Positions 42,972-54,138 of a stretch of 64,000 nucleotides of DNA are shown piece by piece; position 1 is the stretch's first letter; each line of letters begins with the position of its first letter. A program made the position numbers and the translations under genes. Source of the stretch: Gammaproteobacteria bacterium (lineage in GTDB: Bacteria > Pseudomonadota > Gammaproteobacteria > Pseudomonadales > Pseudohongiellaceae); contig JAUXNX010000003.1 of NCBI GenBank assembly GCA_030682575.1, forward strand, positions 124,001 to 188,000. The letters run 5' to 3'. The notes below the pieces were generated by a model, which was not told the DNA's origin, did no database searches, and was given only the letters and a program-made list of their open reading frames with translations.

Positions 42972-43904
42972 GTGGGGCACCGCTTTTCCGCTGATGACAG
43001 GAGTCCGCTCATCCAAGCTCTTAAAGTACTTCTGATCAAGGCGCTGTTGCGGTTCTGTTCCTGGCTGCCGCTTCCTGCCAATCAGGCGTTGGGTGCGCTG
43101 ATTGGAATCATTGTCAGCATTCTGCCAACCGAGTCGCGCCATGTGACCCGGACAAACCTGCGGCTGTGCTTTCCAGCATTGAGCGAAAGCGAGATCAAGG
43201 CCTTGGCAAGGCAAAGCCTCATTGAAACCTGCAAAACAGGGTGTGAGTTTGGCTATATCTGGCACGCCCCGCTCCCGAGGGTTCTTGGCAATATTGTCGG
43301 TATTACAGGGCACGAGTTGCTGAGCGATGCGCTGACCGCAAGAAAGGGGGTCATTGTGTTGGCGCCTCATTTGGGCAGCTGGGAGACCTGCGGCCCCTAC
43401 CTGACCAACTGCGCACCAACCACGTACCTTTATAAACCGCCGAAACTTTCTCAATTCGAAGAGCTTATGGTGGCTTTTCGATCCCGCGGTGGCGCTCGAC
43501 TTGCGCCGACGAATAGAAAGGGAGTTGCGATGCTGGTCAAGGCTCTTGAGCAGGGGGAGATTGTTGGAATATTGCCCGATCAGGAACCCAATCTGGAGGG
43601 TGGGGTGTTCGCCCCTTTCTTCGGGGTGGATGCGTTGACCATGACCTTGATCGCAAGGCTGGCAGCCAGAACCGGCGCTGCAGTAGTCACAGTGTTTGCA
43701 AAGCGACTATCAGCGGGGAGAGGTTTCGAGATAGTGTTCGGAGCGGCACGAGCAGGTATAGACAGTGCGAATCTGCTAGAAGCGGCAACCGCACTGAATC
43801 AGTCTGTTGAGGATTGTGTGCGGCAAGCCATCCCGCAGTATCAGTGGGAATACCACCGTTTCAAACATCAGCCCGATAACACCAAGAACCGGCTTTACCG
43901 CTAG
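42972..43904 (+). CDS. LpxL/HtrB-family lysophospholipid/lipid A acyltransferase
   Basis: A 310-residue inner-membrane acyltransferase of the LpxL/LpxM family, which adds secondary acyl chains to lipid A. Visible are the N-terminal hydrophobic segment (residues 16-45), the catalytic HLGSWE (HX4E), and GILPDQEPNLEGGVFAPFFG. The start is GTG at 42972, with no strong ribosome binding site; the true start could differ by a few codons. Its end overlaps the convergent trkH by four bases. Which acyl position is modified cannot be told. Confidence 0.9.
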   Translation: MGHRFSADDRSPLIQALKVLLIKALLRFCSWLPLPANQALGALIGIIVSILPTESRHVTRTNLRLCFPALSESEIKALARQSLIETCKTGCEFGYIWHAPLPRVLGNIVGITGHELLSDALTARKGVIVLAPHLGSWETCGPYLTNCAPTTYLYKPPKLSQFEELMVAFRSRGGARLAPTNRKGVAMLVKALEQGEIVGILPDQEPNLEGGVFAPFFGVDALTMTLIARLAARTGAAVVTVFAKRLSAGRGFEIVFGAARAGIDSANLLEAATALNQSVEDCVRQAIPQYQWEYHRFKHQPDNTKNRLYR

Positions 43905-45352
43905 CGTCGCCAGAACATTGGCAAAAACAACACCAGCAACGTGAAGATTTCCAGTCGACCCAGCAGCATAGCCGCACAAAGAATCCATTTCGCAGCATTC
44001 GACAGTTGGCTGTAGTTCTCGGCCACACCCTCAAGCCCAGGCCCCAGATTGTTGATGCTCGCACCGACAGCACTGAAAGCGGTAACCACGTCCAGGCCTG
44101 TTGCAATCAGTGCCAGTAGAAGCGCCAGAAATACCATCACGTAAACGGCAAAGAAACCCCAAACCGACTCGATGACTCGATCGGGTACCAGCGTCCTTCC
44201 CAATTTCACGGGTATTACTGAGTTGGGATGAATCAGACGCTGCACTTCGCGCAAACCCTGTTTCAGAATCAATAGAATTCGAATGGCTTTCATGCCGCCG
44301 CCTGTGGAACCGGCGCATGCTCCGATAATGGAAGCGTAGATCAACATGTATGGCAGAACCGAAGGCCATGAACTGAAATCAGCAGTCGTGAAGCCCGTCG
44401 TTGTAGCAATGGACACGGCTTGGAAAACACCGTGAATCAGAGCATCGAAAACGCCATAGGTGCTGGAGAAATACAGAACACTGACCGTCACTACCGACAC
44501 GAGACCCAGGATCGTTGCGTAGAACCTGAGCTCCGGATCACGTAGATACTGCCGAATATTGTGAGTACGCCATGCGGCAAAATGCAGCGCAAAATTGATA
44601 CCCGCCAGGAACATGAAAACTATCGCGATGATGTTGATAAGCGAGCTATCGAAATAGCCCAGGCTGGCATCGTGAGTAGAAAATCCTCCGATGGCTACTG
44701 TCGAAAAACTGTGACAGATAGCATCAAAGAGACTCATGCCGGCAACCCAGAAACTAAGCGCGCAGACCACCGTTAAAGCAAGATAGATATACCAGAGGGC
44801 CTTCGCGGTTTCTGCAAGACGAGGAACAAGATTATCGTTCTTCACAGGCCCGGGACTTTCTGCGCGATATAACTGCATACCACCAATGCCGAGCATTGGA
44901 AGAACTGCTACGGCAAGTGCGACGATACCCATGCCGCCTAACCATTGAAGTTGTTGGCGATAGAACAGGATTGATTTTGGCAGATCGTCCAGCCCGACAA
45001 TGACGGTCGCTCCAGTAGTGCTCAGGCCGGAGATTGACTCGAACACTGCATCGGTGATCGACAAGGGCAAGGACAGTGAAAAGAAAAAAGGCAGTGCACC
45101 GAAGGTTCCCAGTACCGACCAGAACAACGTCACGACGAGAAAACCGTCGCGGGTACGCAGCTCCTTTCTGGAGTTTAGTGTCAGAAGCCACAAAACGAAG
45201 CCGGTGAGAAAGGTTATGAGCAAGGCAGTCAAGAACGACGACATTTCCCCATCGCGATAGAGAAGTGAGACCAGAATCGAAGGCAGATTGGCGAGTATGC
45301 TGAAGAGCATCAGGAGCACGCCGAGAATTCTTAACACAATGGAAAGGTGCAT
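43901..45352 (-). CDS. trkH: potassium uptake channel subunit TrkH
   Basis: TrkH is the membrane channel of the Trk potassium system. The 483-residue protein has many spans and four pore loops with filter glycines: ISGLSTTGATVIV, STVAIGGFSTHD, IATTTGFTTADF and INNLGPGLEG. It follows trkA after 16 bases, so channel and regulator are one operon. Confidence 0.97.
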   Translation of the reverse strand: MHLSIVLRILGVLLMLFSILANLPSILVSLLYRDGEMSSFLTALLITFLTGFVLWLLTLNSRKELRTRDGFLVVTLFWSVLGTFGALPFFFSLSLPLSITDAVFESISGLSTTGATVIVGLDDLPKSILFYRQQLQWLGGMGIVALAVAVLPMLGIGGMQLYRAESPGPVKNDNLVPRLAETAKALWYIYLALTVVCALSFWVAGMSLFDAICHSFSTVAIGGFSTHDASLGYFDSSLINIIAIVFMFLAGINFALHFAAWRTHNIRQYLRDPELRFYATILGLVSVVTVSVLYFSSTYGVFDALIHGVFQAVSIATTTGFTTADFSSWPSVLPYMLIYASIIGACAGSTGGGMKAIRILLILKQGLREVQRLIHPNSVIPVKLGRTLVPDRVIESVWGFFAVYVMVFLALLLALIATGLDVVTAFSAVGASINNLGPGLEGVAENYSQLSNAAKWILCAAMLLGRLEIFTLLVLFLPMFWRR

Positions 45353-45368
45353 AGTCTGTCAACTGGTC

Positions 45369-46742
45369 TCAGAAGAAGGCGAGGCCCACCTGGAAAAGTC
45401 GTTCCACCTCCGGGATGCGTGTCTTGTCAACGAGGAAGAGGATGACGTGATCGCCGGATTGCACCACGATATTGTCGTGAGCGATCAACACTTCATCGTT
45501 GCGGACGATCGCTCCGATAGTGGTTCCTTGTGGAAGCTCGATATCCTCAATAGCTTTGCCGACCACCTTCGATGAATGCGTGTCGCCATGGGCAATAGCT
45601 TCCAATGCTTCTGCCGCTCCGCGTCTGAGCGAGTGAACATTGACAATATCTCCGCGGCGAACGTGGGTCAGCAGGCTGCCTATGGTGGCCTGTTGCGGAG
45701 AAATGGCGATGTCGATTTCGCCACCCTGCACCAGATCCACATAGGCCGGGTTGTTGATCAATGTCATGACCTTGCGGGCGCCCAGGCGCTTGGCCAGCAT
45801 GGAGGACATGATATTGGCTTCGTCGTCATTGGTCAGGGCAAGAAACACATCCGTATCTTCAATGCTTTCCTCAAGCAGAAGCTCCCGGTCAGAGGACTCA
45901 CCGCATAAAACAATAGCTCTGTTCAGGCGCTCCGATAGATACGCACAGCGGTCAGCATTGCGCTCAATGATCTTGGTCTGATAGCGCTTCTCAACCGCCT
46001 CTGCCAATCGTGAACCGATGTTGCCACCCCCGGCAATGATCAGTCTCTTGTAGGGTTTGTCCAGGCGTCGCAATTCACCCATCACAGCGCGAATGTTGCT
46101 TTGCGCTGCGATGAAAAATACCTCGTCATCTGCTTCGATTACCGTCGATCCTTCAGGCATGATCGCCCTATCGCGACGAAAAATCGCCGCCACTCGGGTG
46201 TCGACAGAAGGCATGTGCTCACGCAGGAAGCGGATTTCCTGACCAACCAAAGGGCCGCCATAGTAAGCTTTGACGGCAACCAGTTGAGCTTTCCCTCCTG
46301 CGAAGTCGAGTACTTGCAGTGAGCCGGGGAGATCAATCAGGCGTTCGATGTAGTGCGAAACCAGTTGTTCGGGGCTGATAACGACATCGGCCGCAATGCC
46401 GCCGGGATGAAATAGACCCTCAGCTTCCATGTAGGATGCTGAGCGCAGGCGGCAGATTTTCTTGGGAGTCTTGAAGAGAGTGTGAGCGATCTGACAGGCT
46501 ACGAGATTGACCTCGTCGTTTTCTGTAACGGCGATCAACATGTCGGCGTCTTCCGCGCCAGCCATTCGCAATATGTCTGGATGAGAGGGTTGTCCCACGG
46601 CAGTGCCCACGTCGATGCGATCCTTCAATTCACGCAGACGTTCGGCATTCGGATCGACGATGGTGATGTCGTTGGCTTCTCTGGCGAGATTTTCCGCAAG
46701 GGAGGTTGCAACATGGTTCGCGCCGAGGATGATTATCTTCAT
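45369..46742 (-). CDS. trkA: Trk potassium system regulatory protein TrkA
   Basis: TrkA is the cytoplasmic NAD(H)- and nucleotide-binding gating protein for TrkH. The 457 residues hold two RCK-N Rossmann domains ([17 protein letters not shown] at the N-terminus and [17 protein letters not shown] near residue 232), each followed by an RCK-C domain. The start overlaps the rsmB stop as ATGA. Confidence 0.98.
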   Translation of the reverse strand: MKIIILGANHVATSLAENLAREANDITIVDPNAERLRELKDRIDVGTAVGQPSHPDILRMAGAEDADMLIAVTENDEVNLVACQIAHTLFKTPKKICRLRSASYMEAEGLFHPGGIAADVVISPEQLVSHYIERLIDLPGSLQVLDFAGGKAQLVAVKAYYGGPLVGQEIRFLREHMPSVDTRVAAIFRRDRAIMPEGSTVIEADDEVFFIAAQSNIRAVMGELRRLDKPYKRLIIAGGGNIGSRLAEAVEKRYQTKIIERNADRCAYLSERLNRAIVLCGESSDRELLLEESIEDTDVFLALTNDDEANIMSSMLAKRLGARKVMTLINNPAYVDLVQGGEIDIAISPQQATIGSLLTHVRRGDIVNVHSLRRGAAEALEAIAHGDTHSSKVVGKAIEDIELPQGTTIGAIVRNDEVLIAHDNIVVQSGDHVILFLVDKTRIPEVERLFQVGLAFF

Positions 46743-48064
46743 GTACTGCTGGTTCTCCGCTTTCTCAACAAGGCATAGTAGAAACCGTCATTACCGTCCG
46801 GTTGCGGAAGCAGTTGCCTGCCAAGGCCGCATTCTACTCCCCATTGAGCCTGAATTACTTCATGTTTTGCATCAGGGCTATTCGCGAGGAAGGCAGCGAC
46901 AATCTCAGAGTTTTCCGCTGGAAGCACAGAGCAGGTGGAGTACAACAAAAGACCGTCAGGCTTCAGCGTTTTCCAGAGATTGGCCAACAGTGTCAACTGG
47001 ATCTGACTCAGTTTCACTACATCGTCAGCGCGACGCAACAGCTTGATATCAGGGTGGCGGCGGATAATCCCGGTAGCTGAACAGGGAGCGTCCAGCAGGA
47101 TTCTGTCGAATGGTTCGCCATCCCACCAGTTATCGATATCACCAGCATCGGCCACCGCAATATACGCTGCAAGGTTTAGTCGTTGCAGATTCTCGCGCAG
47201 TTTCTCCAACCGCCGACTGTCGTTATCAATTGCGAGAACCCGAAGAAGTGAGGACACGCTTTCAAGGATGTGGCAGGTTTTCCCACCTGGTGCGGCGCAG
47301 GCGTCCAGCACGCTCAGCCCGGGCTCCAGCTCCAGCAACTCTGGAATCATCTGGGACGCCTCGTCCTGCACGCTGACCAAGCCTTCACGAAATCCTGGTA
47401 TCGAATCAACAGAGCGCGGCGCATCGAGATAAATTGCGGAGCTGGCGAGCGGTCCGGCTCTCCCGCCAATATGTGAGTCGGCAAGCAGTCCGAGGTACTT
47501 TTCCCGGGTGATCTTGCTGGCGTTGACCCGCAGCGTCATTGGCGGGCGCAGATTGTTGGCTGCCAGGGCGGACTCCCAATGTTCGGGCCAGGCAGTTTTC
47601 ATCTGTTTGATGAACCATAGCGGATGAACGTAGCGGGATTCCTGAGCTGCATTCGCCTTTTGAATCAGCGCTTCGCTCTCGCGCAAGAATGATCGCAGAA
47701 CTCCGTTTACCAGGCCCTTTGCCCAACCCTTGCCGATGGCCAGAGTAGCGGCAACAGTCTCGTTGACGACAGCATATTCGGGAACGCGCAGGTAATGCAG
47801 TTGATAAATCCCAATCAGGAGGAGACAACGCAGATCAGCGTCTTTGTCCTTCAGGGGCTTGGTGATTAGCTGCCGAAGTATGGCGTCTAACTGGAAATAC
47901 CAGCGGCAGGTTCCGAAACAGATCTCCTGAAGCAGGGCATAGTCCTGCACATTGGCGTTGGGGCCAGTGGGCCGGTTGAGCAGGGTAGCCAATGAGCCTT
48001 CCTGGGCAATCACGCTGCTCAGAACAAGTGCTGCCTGTGCGCGCACGTTGCTCGGTTGTTTCAT
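46739..48064 (-). CDS. rsmB: 16S rRNA (cytosine967-C5)-methyltransferase
   Basis: RsmB methylates C967 of 16S rRNA. The 441-residue protein has an N-terminal NusB-like helical domain and a C-terminal SAM domain with [16 protein letters not shown], the catalytic segments [17 protein letters not shown] and [13 protein letters not shown]. It overlaps fmt and trkA by four bases each (ATGA), indicating tight translational coupling. Confidence 0.97.
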   Translation of the reverse strand: MKQPSNVRAQAALVLSSVIAQEGSLATLLNRPTGPNANVQDYALLQEICFGTCRWYFQLDAILRQLITKPLKDKDADLRCLLLIGIYQLHYLRVPEYAVVNETVAATLAIGKGWAKGLVNGVLRSFLRESEALIQKANAAQESRYVHPLWFIKQMKTAWPEHWESALAANNLRPPMTLRVNASKITREKYLGLLADSHIGGRAGPLASSAIYLDAPRSVDSIPGFREGLVSVQDEASQMIPELLELEPGLSVLDACAAPGGKTCHILESVSSLLRVLAIDNDSRRLEKLRENLQRLNLAAYIAVADAGDIDNWWDGEPFDRILLDAPCSATGIIRRHPDIKLLRRADDVVKLSQIQLTLLANLWKTLKPDGLLLYSTCSVLPAENSEIVAAFLANSPDAKHEVIQAQWGVECGLGRQLLPQPDGNDGFYYALLRKRRTSST

Positions 48065-49026
48065 GTTGCGGGGGCTTCTGTGTCTGTAAAGCGCTGACCG
48101 GCGGCGAACAATTCCCTTCGCGAGTTCAGAATTTCACTGATGTGTAATGCGTTTTTGCCTGGCATTTGCAGCATTGTCACATCGAGTATGGAGTCCAGAC
48201 AGGCAATGCTCAGACATTCTTTGCTTGCTTGAACAATGGTGCCCGGCGACAGGTTTGTGGGAGTAGTGTGCGGCTGCGCGTGCAGCAGACGAATACGCTC
48301 TCCCTGCAGGAAGCTGTAGGCAGGCGTGCGGCCAATGCCACCCCGAATTCGACGATTCACAGAGCTGGCATTCTGTGACCAGTCAATCAGTGATTCGGAT
48401 TTCTCAAGCTTGCGGGCATAGGTGCTGAGACTGTCATCCTGGGTTTGGGCGTTGCTGCGCATTGCTTCCAGATTCTCCAGACAGTGAACAAGCCCGACAC
48501 GGCCCACTGCAGCAAGTTTATCCTCCAGTGTTTGCCGATCATCTATGTCGGAAATATCCACTGAAAGCTTGTAAAGCATCGCGCCGGTATCGAGCCCTTT
48601 ATCCATTTGCATGATGGTAACGCCGGTCTCTCGATCACCGGCCAGCAAGGCTCTTTCTATGGGTGCCGCTCCGCGCCATCGTGGCAGCAGAGAGGCGTGA
48701 ACATTGATACACCCAAACTTCGGGATATCCAATACCTCCTGAGGCAGTAACAAACCATAGGCAACCACAATCATGACATCCGGGTTCAGTGCCGCAAGGA
48801 TCTGCTGTTCTTCCGGGGATCTAAGACTGGCTGGTTGAAACACCGGCAAGCCATGCATTATCGCGACAGATTTCACTGCGCTCTGTTGCAACTGCTTGCC
48901 ACGGCCGGCGACTCTGTCCGGCTGGGTGTAGACGCCAATCACTTCGTGAGAAGTATTGAGCAGAGTCTCCAGATGCTGAGCGGCGAACGGTGGTGTTCCA
49001 GCAAAGACAATCTTCAACGCGTGCAT
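48061..49026 (-). CDS. fmt: methionyl-tRNA formyltransferase
   Basis: Fmt formylates initiator Met-tRNA. The 321-residue protein starts HALKIVFAGTPPFAAQHL and has the formyl-donor motif NVHASLLPRWRGAAPIERAL around residues 110-129. The ORF-track start is 59 codons too early; ATG at 49026 has GGAA six bases upstream and gives the normal length. It lies 59 bases after def, the usual partner. Confidence 0.97.
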   Translation of the reverse strand: MHALKIVFAGTPPFAAQHLETLLNTSHEVIGVYTQPDRVAGRGKQLQQSAVKSVAIMHGLPVFQPASLRSPEEQQILAALNPDVMIVVAYGLLLPQEVLDIPKFGCINVHASLLPRWRGAAPIERALLAGDRETGVTIMQMDKGLDTGAMLYKLSVDISDIDDRQTLEDKLAAVGRVGLVHCLENLEAMRSNAQTQDDSLSTYARKLEKSESLIDWSQNASSVNRRIRGGIGRTPAYSFLQGERIRLLHAQPHTTPTNLSPGTIVQASKECLSIACLDSILDVTMLQMPGKNALHISEILNSRRELFAAGQRFTDTEAPAT

Positions 49027-49085
49027 GTGAATTCCGGAATCGACAGAGGTGTCAGTGGCGCGATCATGTGAGCAGGTACGAAGAG

Positions 49086-49592
49086 TCAGGCTGATTCCCG
49101 ATGCGCTTTTTCGAGACGGGAACGAATCCGCTCCCGCTTCAGGGCGCTCAGGTAATCCACGAAGAGCTTGCCATTCAGATGGTCTACCTCGTGTTGGATG
49201 CAAGTGGCTAACAAGCCATCGGTCTCGATCTCGAAAGGCTTGCCATCGCGATCCAATGCGCGAACCTTGACCAGACGAGGACGCGACACGGTTTCATAGT
49301 AGCCAGGCACAGACAAACAACCCTCGTCATACTCCGTGAGATCTTGATCTATAATCTCAATGACGGGATTGATGAAAACCAGAGGCGTGTCCTTGTTCTC
49401 GGACACGTCGATTACGATCAACTGCTTGTGAATGTTGACCTGCGTTGCGGCGAGCCCGATACCCGGAGCGGCGTACATGGTTTCAAGCATATCATCGATG
49501 ATCTCTCGCAGGGCATCGTTGACCTCGGTCACGAGAGACGCTTTTTTGCGTAACCGCAGGTCCGGGAATTCAAGAATTTCTAATATGGCCAT
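49086..49592 (-). CDS. def: peptide deformylase
   Basis: Def removes the formyl group from new proteins. The 168-residue metalloenzyme has all three motifs: [13 protein letters not shown] and QHEVDHL, whose Cys and two His bind the metal. It is the first gene of the def-fmt-rsmB-trkA-trkH run and is divergent from the LysM gene. Confidence 0.98.
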   Translation of the reverse strand: MAILEILEFPDLRLRKKASLVTEVNDALREIIDDMLETMYAAPGIGLAATQVNIHKQLIVIDVSENKDTPLVFINPVIEIIDQDLTEYDEGCLSVPGYYETVSRPRLVKVRALDRDGKPFEIETDGLLATCIQHEVDHLNGKLFVDYLSALKRERIRSRLEKAHRESA

Positions 49593-49716
49593 AGTGTTGA
49601 GTGTGCTGAATCAGTAAGTTCGCAGGTAAATTTAATGTCAGTACTGTGATCTGCTTCTAGTGCTCAGTATACCTTATTGCTAAGATAACGAACCCCGCCA
49701 CAAGGTTGGAATTGTA

Positions 49717-50775
49717 ATGATGAAGACGCCAGGACTGAAGGGATTAATTGCTTTTTGCGCCATCGGCATCACGATCGTTTTCTCCGCACTGACCGCGAAT
49801 GCTCAAAACCTTCAGCTTGCTTCCGACTCTCCTGACGTCTACGTAGTGAAAGAAGGGGACACACTCTGGGACATTTCCGCCGTGTTTCTTGTCGAGCCAT
49901 GGCGCTGGCCTGAAATCTGGCAGGTGAACCCTGGCGTTACCGATCCTGATCTGATCTACCCCGGCGATGTGCTGAATCTGGTCTATATGGACGGCAGTCC
50001 GCGAATCGTTCTGCAGCGCGGGAATCGCACAACTGTGAGGCTAAGTCCCCAGGTTCGTGAAACCCCCCTTCTCAGCCCCATTCCCGCCATTCCCAGACAA
50101 GCATTGGCTGGATTCCTCAGCGAGAACCGTATTGTCGACAAGGCGACGTTCGAGACTGCACCCTACATTCTCGCCAGCACAACCGGCAACCTGCTCATGG
50201 GAGCCGGACATGAAGTATATATCCGGGGAGATATTGAAGGCTCCGTGAACAGCTATGAGATTTTCAGGCTGGGTGTAGCCTATGTCGATCGGGAGAACGA
50301 CGAAGTACTCGGTCAGGAGGCGGTTAACCTTGGTGCTGCCAGCATCATCTCCAGCGACGAAAACGGAATAAGAAAGGCATTGATTGTCAGCAGTCAGGAG
50401 GAGCTCAAGGCCGGTGATCGACTGTTGCCAAAGGAGGCCAGTTCAATCGATCCCCGATTTTTCCCCCGACCACCGCAAACACAGCTTGATGGCAATGTGA
50501 TTGGTTTGCTGAACAAGGAAAGCAGAGCTGCACAATTTGAGTCACTCATCATCAATTTGGGTGAGCAAGATGGCCTTGCAGTTGGTGATTTGCTTGCCAT
50601 ATATCAGGCGGGCGAGGTGGTACGTGACCCACTGACCAATGAGCGAGTGGAATTGCCGGCGACAGAAATTGGTCTGATGCTGACCTATCGGACTTTCGAA
50701 AAACTCAGTTATGGCGTTATTCTGTCACTGACTCAGCCCTCTGCAGTAGGTAACTCTGTAAAAAACCCGCAATGA
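49717..50775 (+). CDS. LysM domain-containing exported protein
   Basis: A 352-residue protein with a signal peptide (about residues 1-29, ending in ANAQ) and one LysM domain (YVVKEGDTLWDISAVFL... NPGVTDPDLIYPGDVLNL, about residues 43-90) for peptidoglycan binding. The C-terminal 250 residues have no recognised domain. This gene between def and dprA is usual in gammaproteobacteria; the function is unknown. dprA follows after about 45 bases. Confidence 0.9.
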   Translation: MMKTPGLKGLIAFCAIGITIVFSALTANAQNLQLASDSPDVYVVKEGDTLWDISAVFLVEPWRWPEIWQVNPGVTDPDLIYPGDVLNLVYMDGSPRIVLQRGNRTTVRLSPQVRETPLLSPIPAIPRQALAGFLSENRIVDKATFETAPYILASTTGNLLMGAGHEVYIRGDIEGSVNSYEIFRLGVAYVDRENDEVLGQEAVNLGAASIISSDENGIRKALIVSSQEELKAGDRLLPKEASSIDPRFFPRPPQTQLDGNVIGLLNKESRAAQFESLIINLGEQDGLAVGDLLAIYQAGEVVRDPLTNERVELPATEIGLMLTYRTFEKLSYGVILSLTQPSAVGNSVKNPQ

Positions 50776-50821
50776 CCCTTCCCGGTCCAGGCCGGTGAAA
50801 CACAGATCAAGGATGATCAAC

Positions 50822-51970
50822 ATGACGAAGGACGACGAGCTGCGTCAGTGGCTCAATCTGTATCATTTGCCAAGCTTGTCTATCGGACTCTATCCCCGAC
50901 TATTGCGTGCATTCAAAACGCCTGCCGCCATTCTTGGCGCGGATATGGCCGCTCTCGCTGTTCATGGCGTAACCCATACGCTGGCCAGGGAGATGCGCGA
51001 CTGTGATAAATCTCCTGACGCCACGCGCAAAACGGCAGAAGCACTCAACTGGTGTGAACATGTCGATCAGCACATCGTGACGTTCGCGGATCCTTTCTAC
51101 CCCCCATTGTTGCGAGAGATTCCAGACCCCCCTCCTCTGCTTTTTGTCTGCGGGCAGCTGCAAGCGTTACTCATGCCTCAGATTGCAATCGTAGGAAGTC
51201 GACGCTGCAGCGTGGATGGGCGGGAAGTGGCCACAGCGCTCGCGGCAGATCTTGCAAGCCAGGGTTTGTCGGTTTGCAGCGGCCTGGCAATGGGTATCGA
51301 TTCCGCTGCCCATGCCGGGGCGCTCAAGGTTGAAGGTGCAACTGTTGCCGTTCAGGGGACGGGCGCCGATAGAGTCTACCCTCCCGGCAATCGTGCTCTT
51401 GCACGCAGGATTCTTGAGCGTGGTGCGTTGTTGTCGGAGTTGCCGCTCGGCAGCTCTGCGCAGGCTGCTCACTTTCCCAAGAGGAACAGGATTATCAGCG
51501 GGATGAGTCTGGGCGTGATAGTAGTGGAGGCTGCTCTGCAGAGCGGCTCTCTGATAACTGCAAGGCTTGCCATGGAGCAGAATCGTGAGGTTTTTGCGGT
51601 GCCTGGCTCCGTTCGCAACCCCCTTTGTCGAGGAACTCACCGATTGATTCGTGATGGTGTCACTTTGATAGAGACATCCGACCAGGTTCTCGAGCAGTTG
51701 GGAAGCCTGGTCGAAGGGCATCTCTGCGCCCTTCAATTGTCTGGCGTTGTCATCAGTGAGTCAGATAATGGAAAGGTCACAATGCAGTCAAACAGCGCGC
51801 TTACGGAAGAAGAGCGCATTGTGCTGACTGCGCTAGGCTATGATCCCGTATTAATTGATGCGTTGGTGGAAAGAACTGGAATCTCAGCGTCGGAAGTCCA
51901 ATCAGCGCTACTTACTCTGGAGCTCAACGGAAAGGTTCATTGCGAAGCTGGACGGTATACACTGCTCTGA
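50822..51970 (+). CDS. dprA: DNA processing protein DprA (Smf)
   Basis: DprA loads RecA on incoming single-stranded DNA during natural transformation, but it is also present in species not known to be competent. The 382-residue protein has an N-terminal SAM-like region, the Rossmann core IAIVGSRRCSVDGREVA and SGLAMGIDSAAHAGAL, and a C-terminal winged helix (VLTALGYDPVLIDALVERTGISASEV). The ORF-track GTG start is nine codons earlier; ATG at 50822 has AAGGA eight bases upstream. Confidence 0.95.
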   Translation: MTKDDELRQWLNLYHLPSLSIGLYPRLLRAFKTPAAILGADMAALAVHGVTHTLAREMRDCDKSPDATRKTAEALNWCEHVDQHIVTFADPFYPPLLREIPDPPPLLFVCGQLQALLMPQIAIVGSRRCSVDGREVATALAADLASQGLSVCSGLAMGIDSAAHAGALKVEGATVAVQGTGADRVYPPGNRALARRILERGALLSELPLGSSAQAAHFPKRNRIISGMSLGVIVVEAALQSGSLITARLAMEQNREVFAVPGSVRNPLCRGTHRLIRDGVTLIETSDQVLEQLGSLVEGHLCALQLSGVVISESDNGKVTMQSNSALTEEERIVLTALGYDPVLIDALVERTGISASEVQSALLTLELNGKVHCEAGRYTLL

Positions 51971-52044
51971 GCCGCGTGCTTGCAACCAGAAAGAGACTGC
52001 TGTAATTTCTCCGGCTCAAATTTTCCTCTATAGGGGTATTGATA

Positions 52045-52548
52045 ATGACTGGCGCGTTTGTCGCAGTGCTTATGGGTTCGGAGTCAGATCTATCGGTGAT
52101 GCAGGGTGCTGCAGATGTATTGGGGAGTCTGGGCATCCGTTGTGAGATGAAAATCACGTCTGCACACCGCACGCCTGCCGCGACGCAACAATATATTGCG
52201 GATGCTGAATCCCGTGGCTGTGAGGTCTTTATCGCGGGCGCTGGACTGGCTGCCCATCTTGCTGGGGCGGTAGCCGCACATACTCTGCGCCCTGTCATTG
52301 GTGTGCCGATTGATTCGGGCCCCATGCAGGGTATGGATTCCCTTCTCTCAACTGTGCAGATGCCAGCAGGCATCCCTGTAGCCACTGTTGCCATCGGCAA
52401 GACCGGCGCCAAGAATGCCGGATATCTTGCAGCGCAGATCCTGGCACTCAAGGATCCAGAGCTGGCATCCCGAGTCAGAGCTGAGCGGCAGCACAAGGCT
52501 GAGAATGTGCAGGCGCAGGATCGTGCGCTGCAGCAATCACGCTCCTAA
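52045..52548 (+). CDS. purE: N5-carboxyaminoimidazole ribonucleotide mutase
   Basis: PurE rearranges N5-CAIR to CAIR in purine synthesis. The 167-residue protein has VLMGSESDLSVMQGAADVL, the SAHRTP substrate loop and GVPIDSGPMQGMDSLLS. The ATG has AGGGG eight bases upstream; the ORF track starts two codons earlier at TTG. PurK, the enzyme supplying N5-CAIR and often encoded next to it, is not in the window. Confidence 0.97.
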   Translation: MTGAFVAVLMGSESDLSVMQGAADVLGSLGIRCEMKITSAHRTPAATQQYIADAESRGCEVFIAGAGLAAHLAGAVAAHTLRPVIGVPIDSGPMQGMDSLLSTVQMPAGIPVATVAIGKTGAKNAGYLAAQILALKDPELASRVRAERQHKAENVQAQDRALQQSRS

Positions 52549-52568
52549 ACACGATTAGGAGTTTTCCC

Positions 52569-53138
52569 TTGGTCAATGCTGTGGCTAATCGCTGGCAAGT
52601 GAGACATGCTGCCAATCGCTTACTTGACGGCGCGGTCTTGGCCTATCCGACGGAAGCTGTCTGGGGCCTGGGATGCGATCCCGAAAACGAAGTGGCGACA
52701 CTACGATTACTGGAGATCAAGGAAAGACCGGTTCATAAGGGTCTGATCCTGGTGGCCGGTGCCGTGGAGCAGGTTGAGTTTCTGTTGGGCGCCCTTACGC
52801 CAGCGCAGCGAAAGAAGATTCTGGCGACGTGGCCTGGTCCTACCACTTGGCTTATTCCCGATGAGGATGATCTGGTTCCTTGGTGGGTCAAGGGTGAGCA
52901 TTCAAGCGTTGCCATTCGCGTCACTGCACACCCTCTCGCTGCCGCCTTGTCTTTGGCTTTTGGCGGGCCAATTGTGTCCACCTCTGCCAATAAGGCCGGC
53001 CAGAGTCCAGCCAGAACGGCCTTGAAAGTGATCAAACAGATAGGCCACGAGATCGATGGGCTGGTGTATGGAAGGTTGGGATCAGAGCGCAGCCCCTCGA
53101 GAATTGTGGATCTGCTTTCGGACACCATACTGCGTTGA
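52569..53138 (+). CDS. tsaC: threonylcarbamoyl-AMP synthase TsaC
   Basis: TsaC makes threonylcarbamoyl-AMP, the first step of t6A37 tRNA modification. The 189-residue YrdC-fold protein has AYPTEAVWGLGCDP, KGLILVAGAVEQ, AIRVTAHPL and SANKAG segments. The start is TTG with AGGAG seven bases upstream. It lies between purE and hemF in one run. Confidence 0.95.
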   Translation: MVNAVANRWQVRHAANRLLDGAVLAYPTEAVWGLGCDPENEVATLRLLEIKERPVHKGLILVAGAVEQVEFLLGALTPAQRKKILATWPGPTTWLIPDEDDLVPWWVKGEHSSVAIRVTAHPLAAALSLAFGGPIVSTSANKAGQSPARTALKVIKQIGHEIDGLVYGRLGSERSPSRIVDLLSDTILR

Positions 53139-53161
53139 AGCTCTTTTACTTCGGAAATTGA

Positions 53162-54097
<936 letters not shown>

Positions 54098-54138
54098 CAC
54101 CAACTTCGCCACAGACCTGATGGGTTTGGAGACTTGCA

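Noticed and set aside
52039-52548. Loss of purK as evidence for a purine pathway gap
   Set aside because: purK is often encoded elsewhere, and the window cannot show its absence from the genome.
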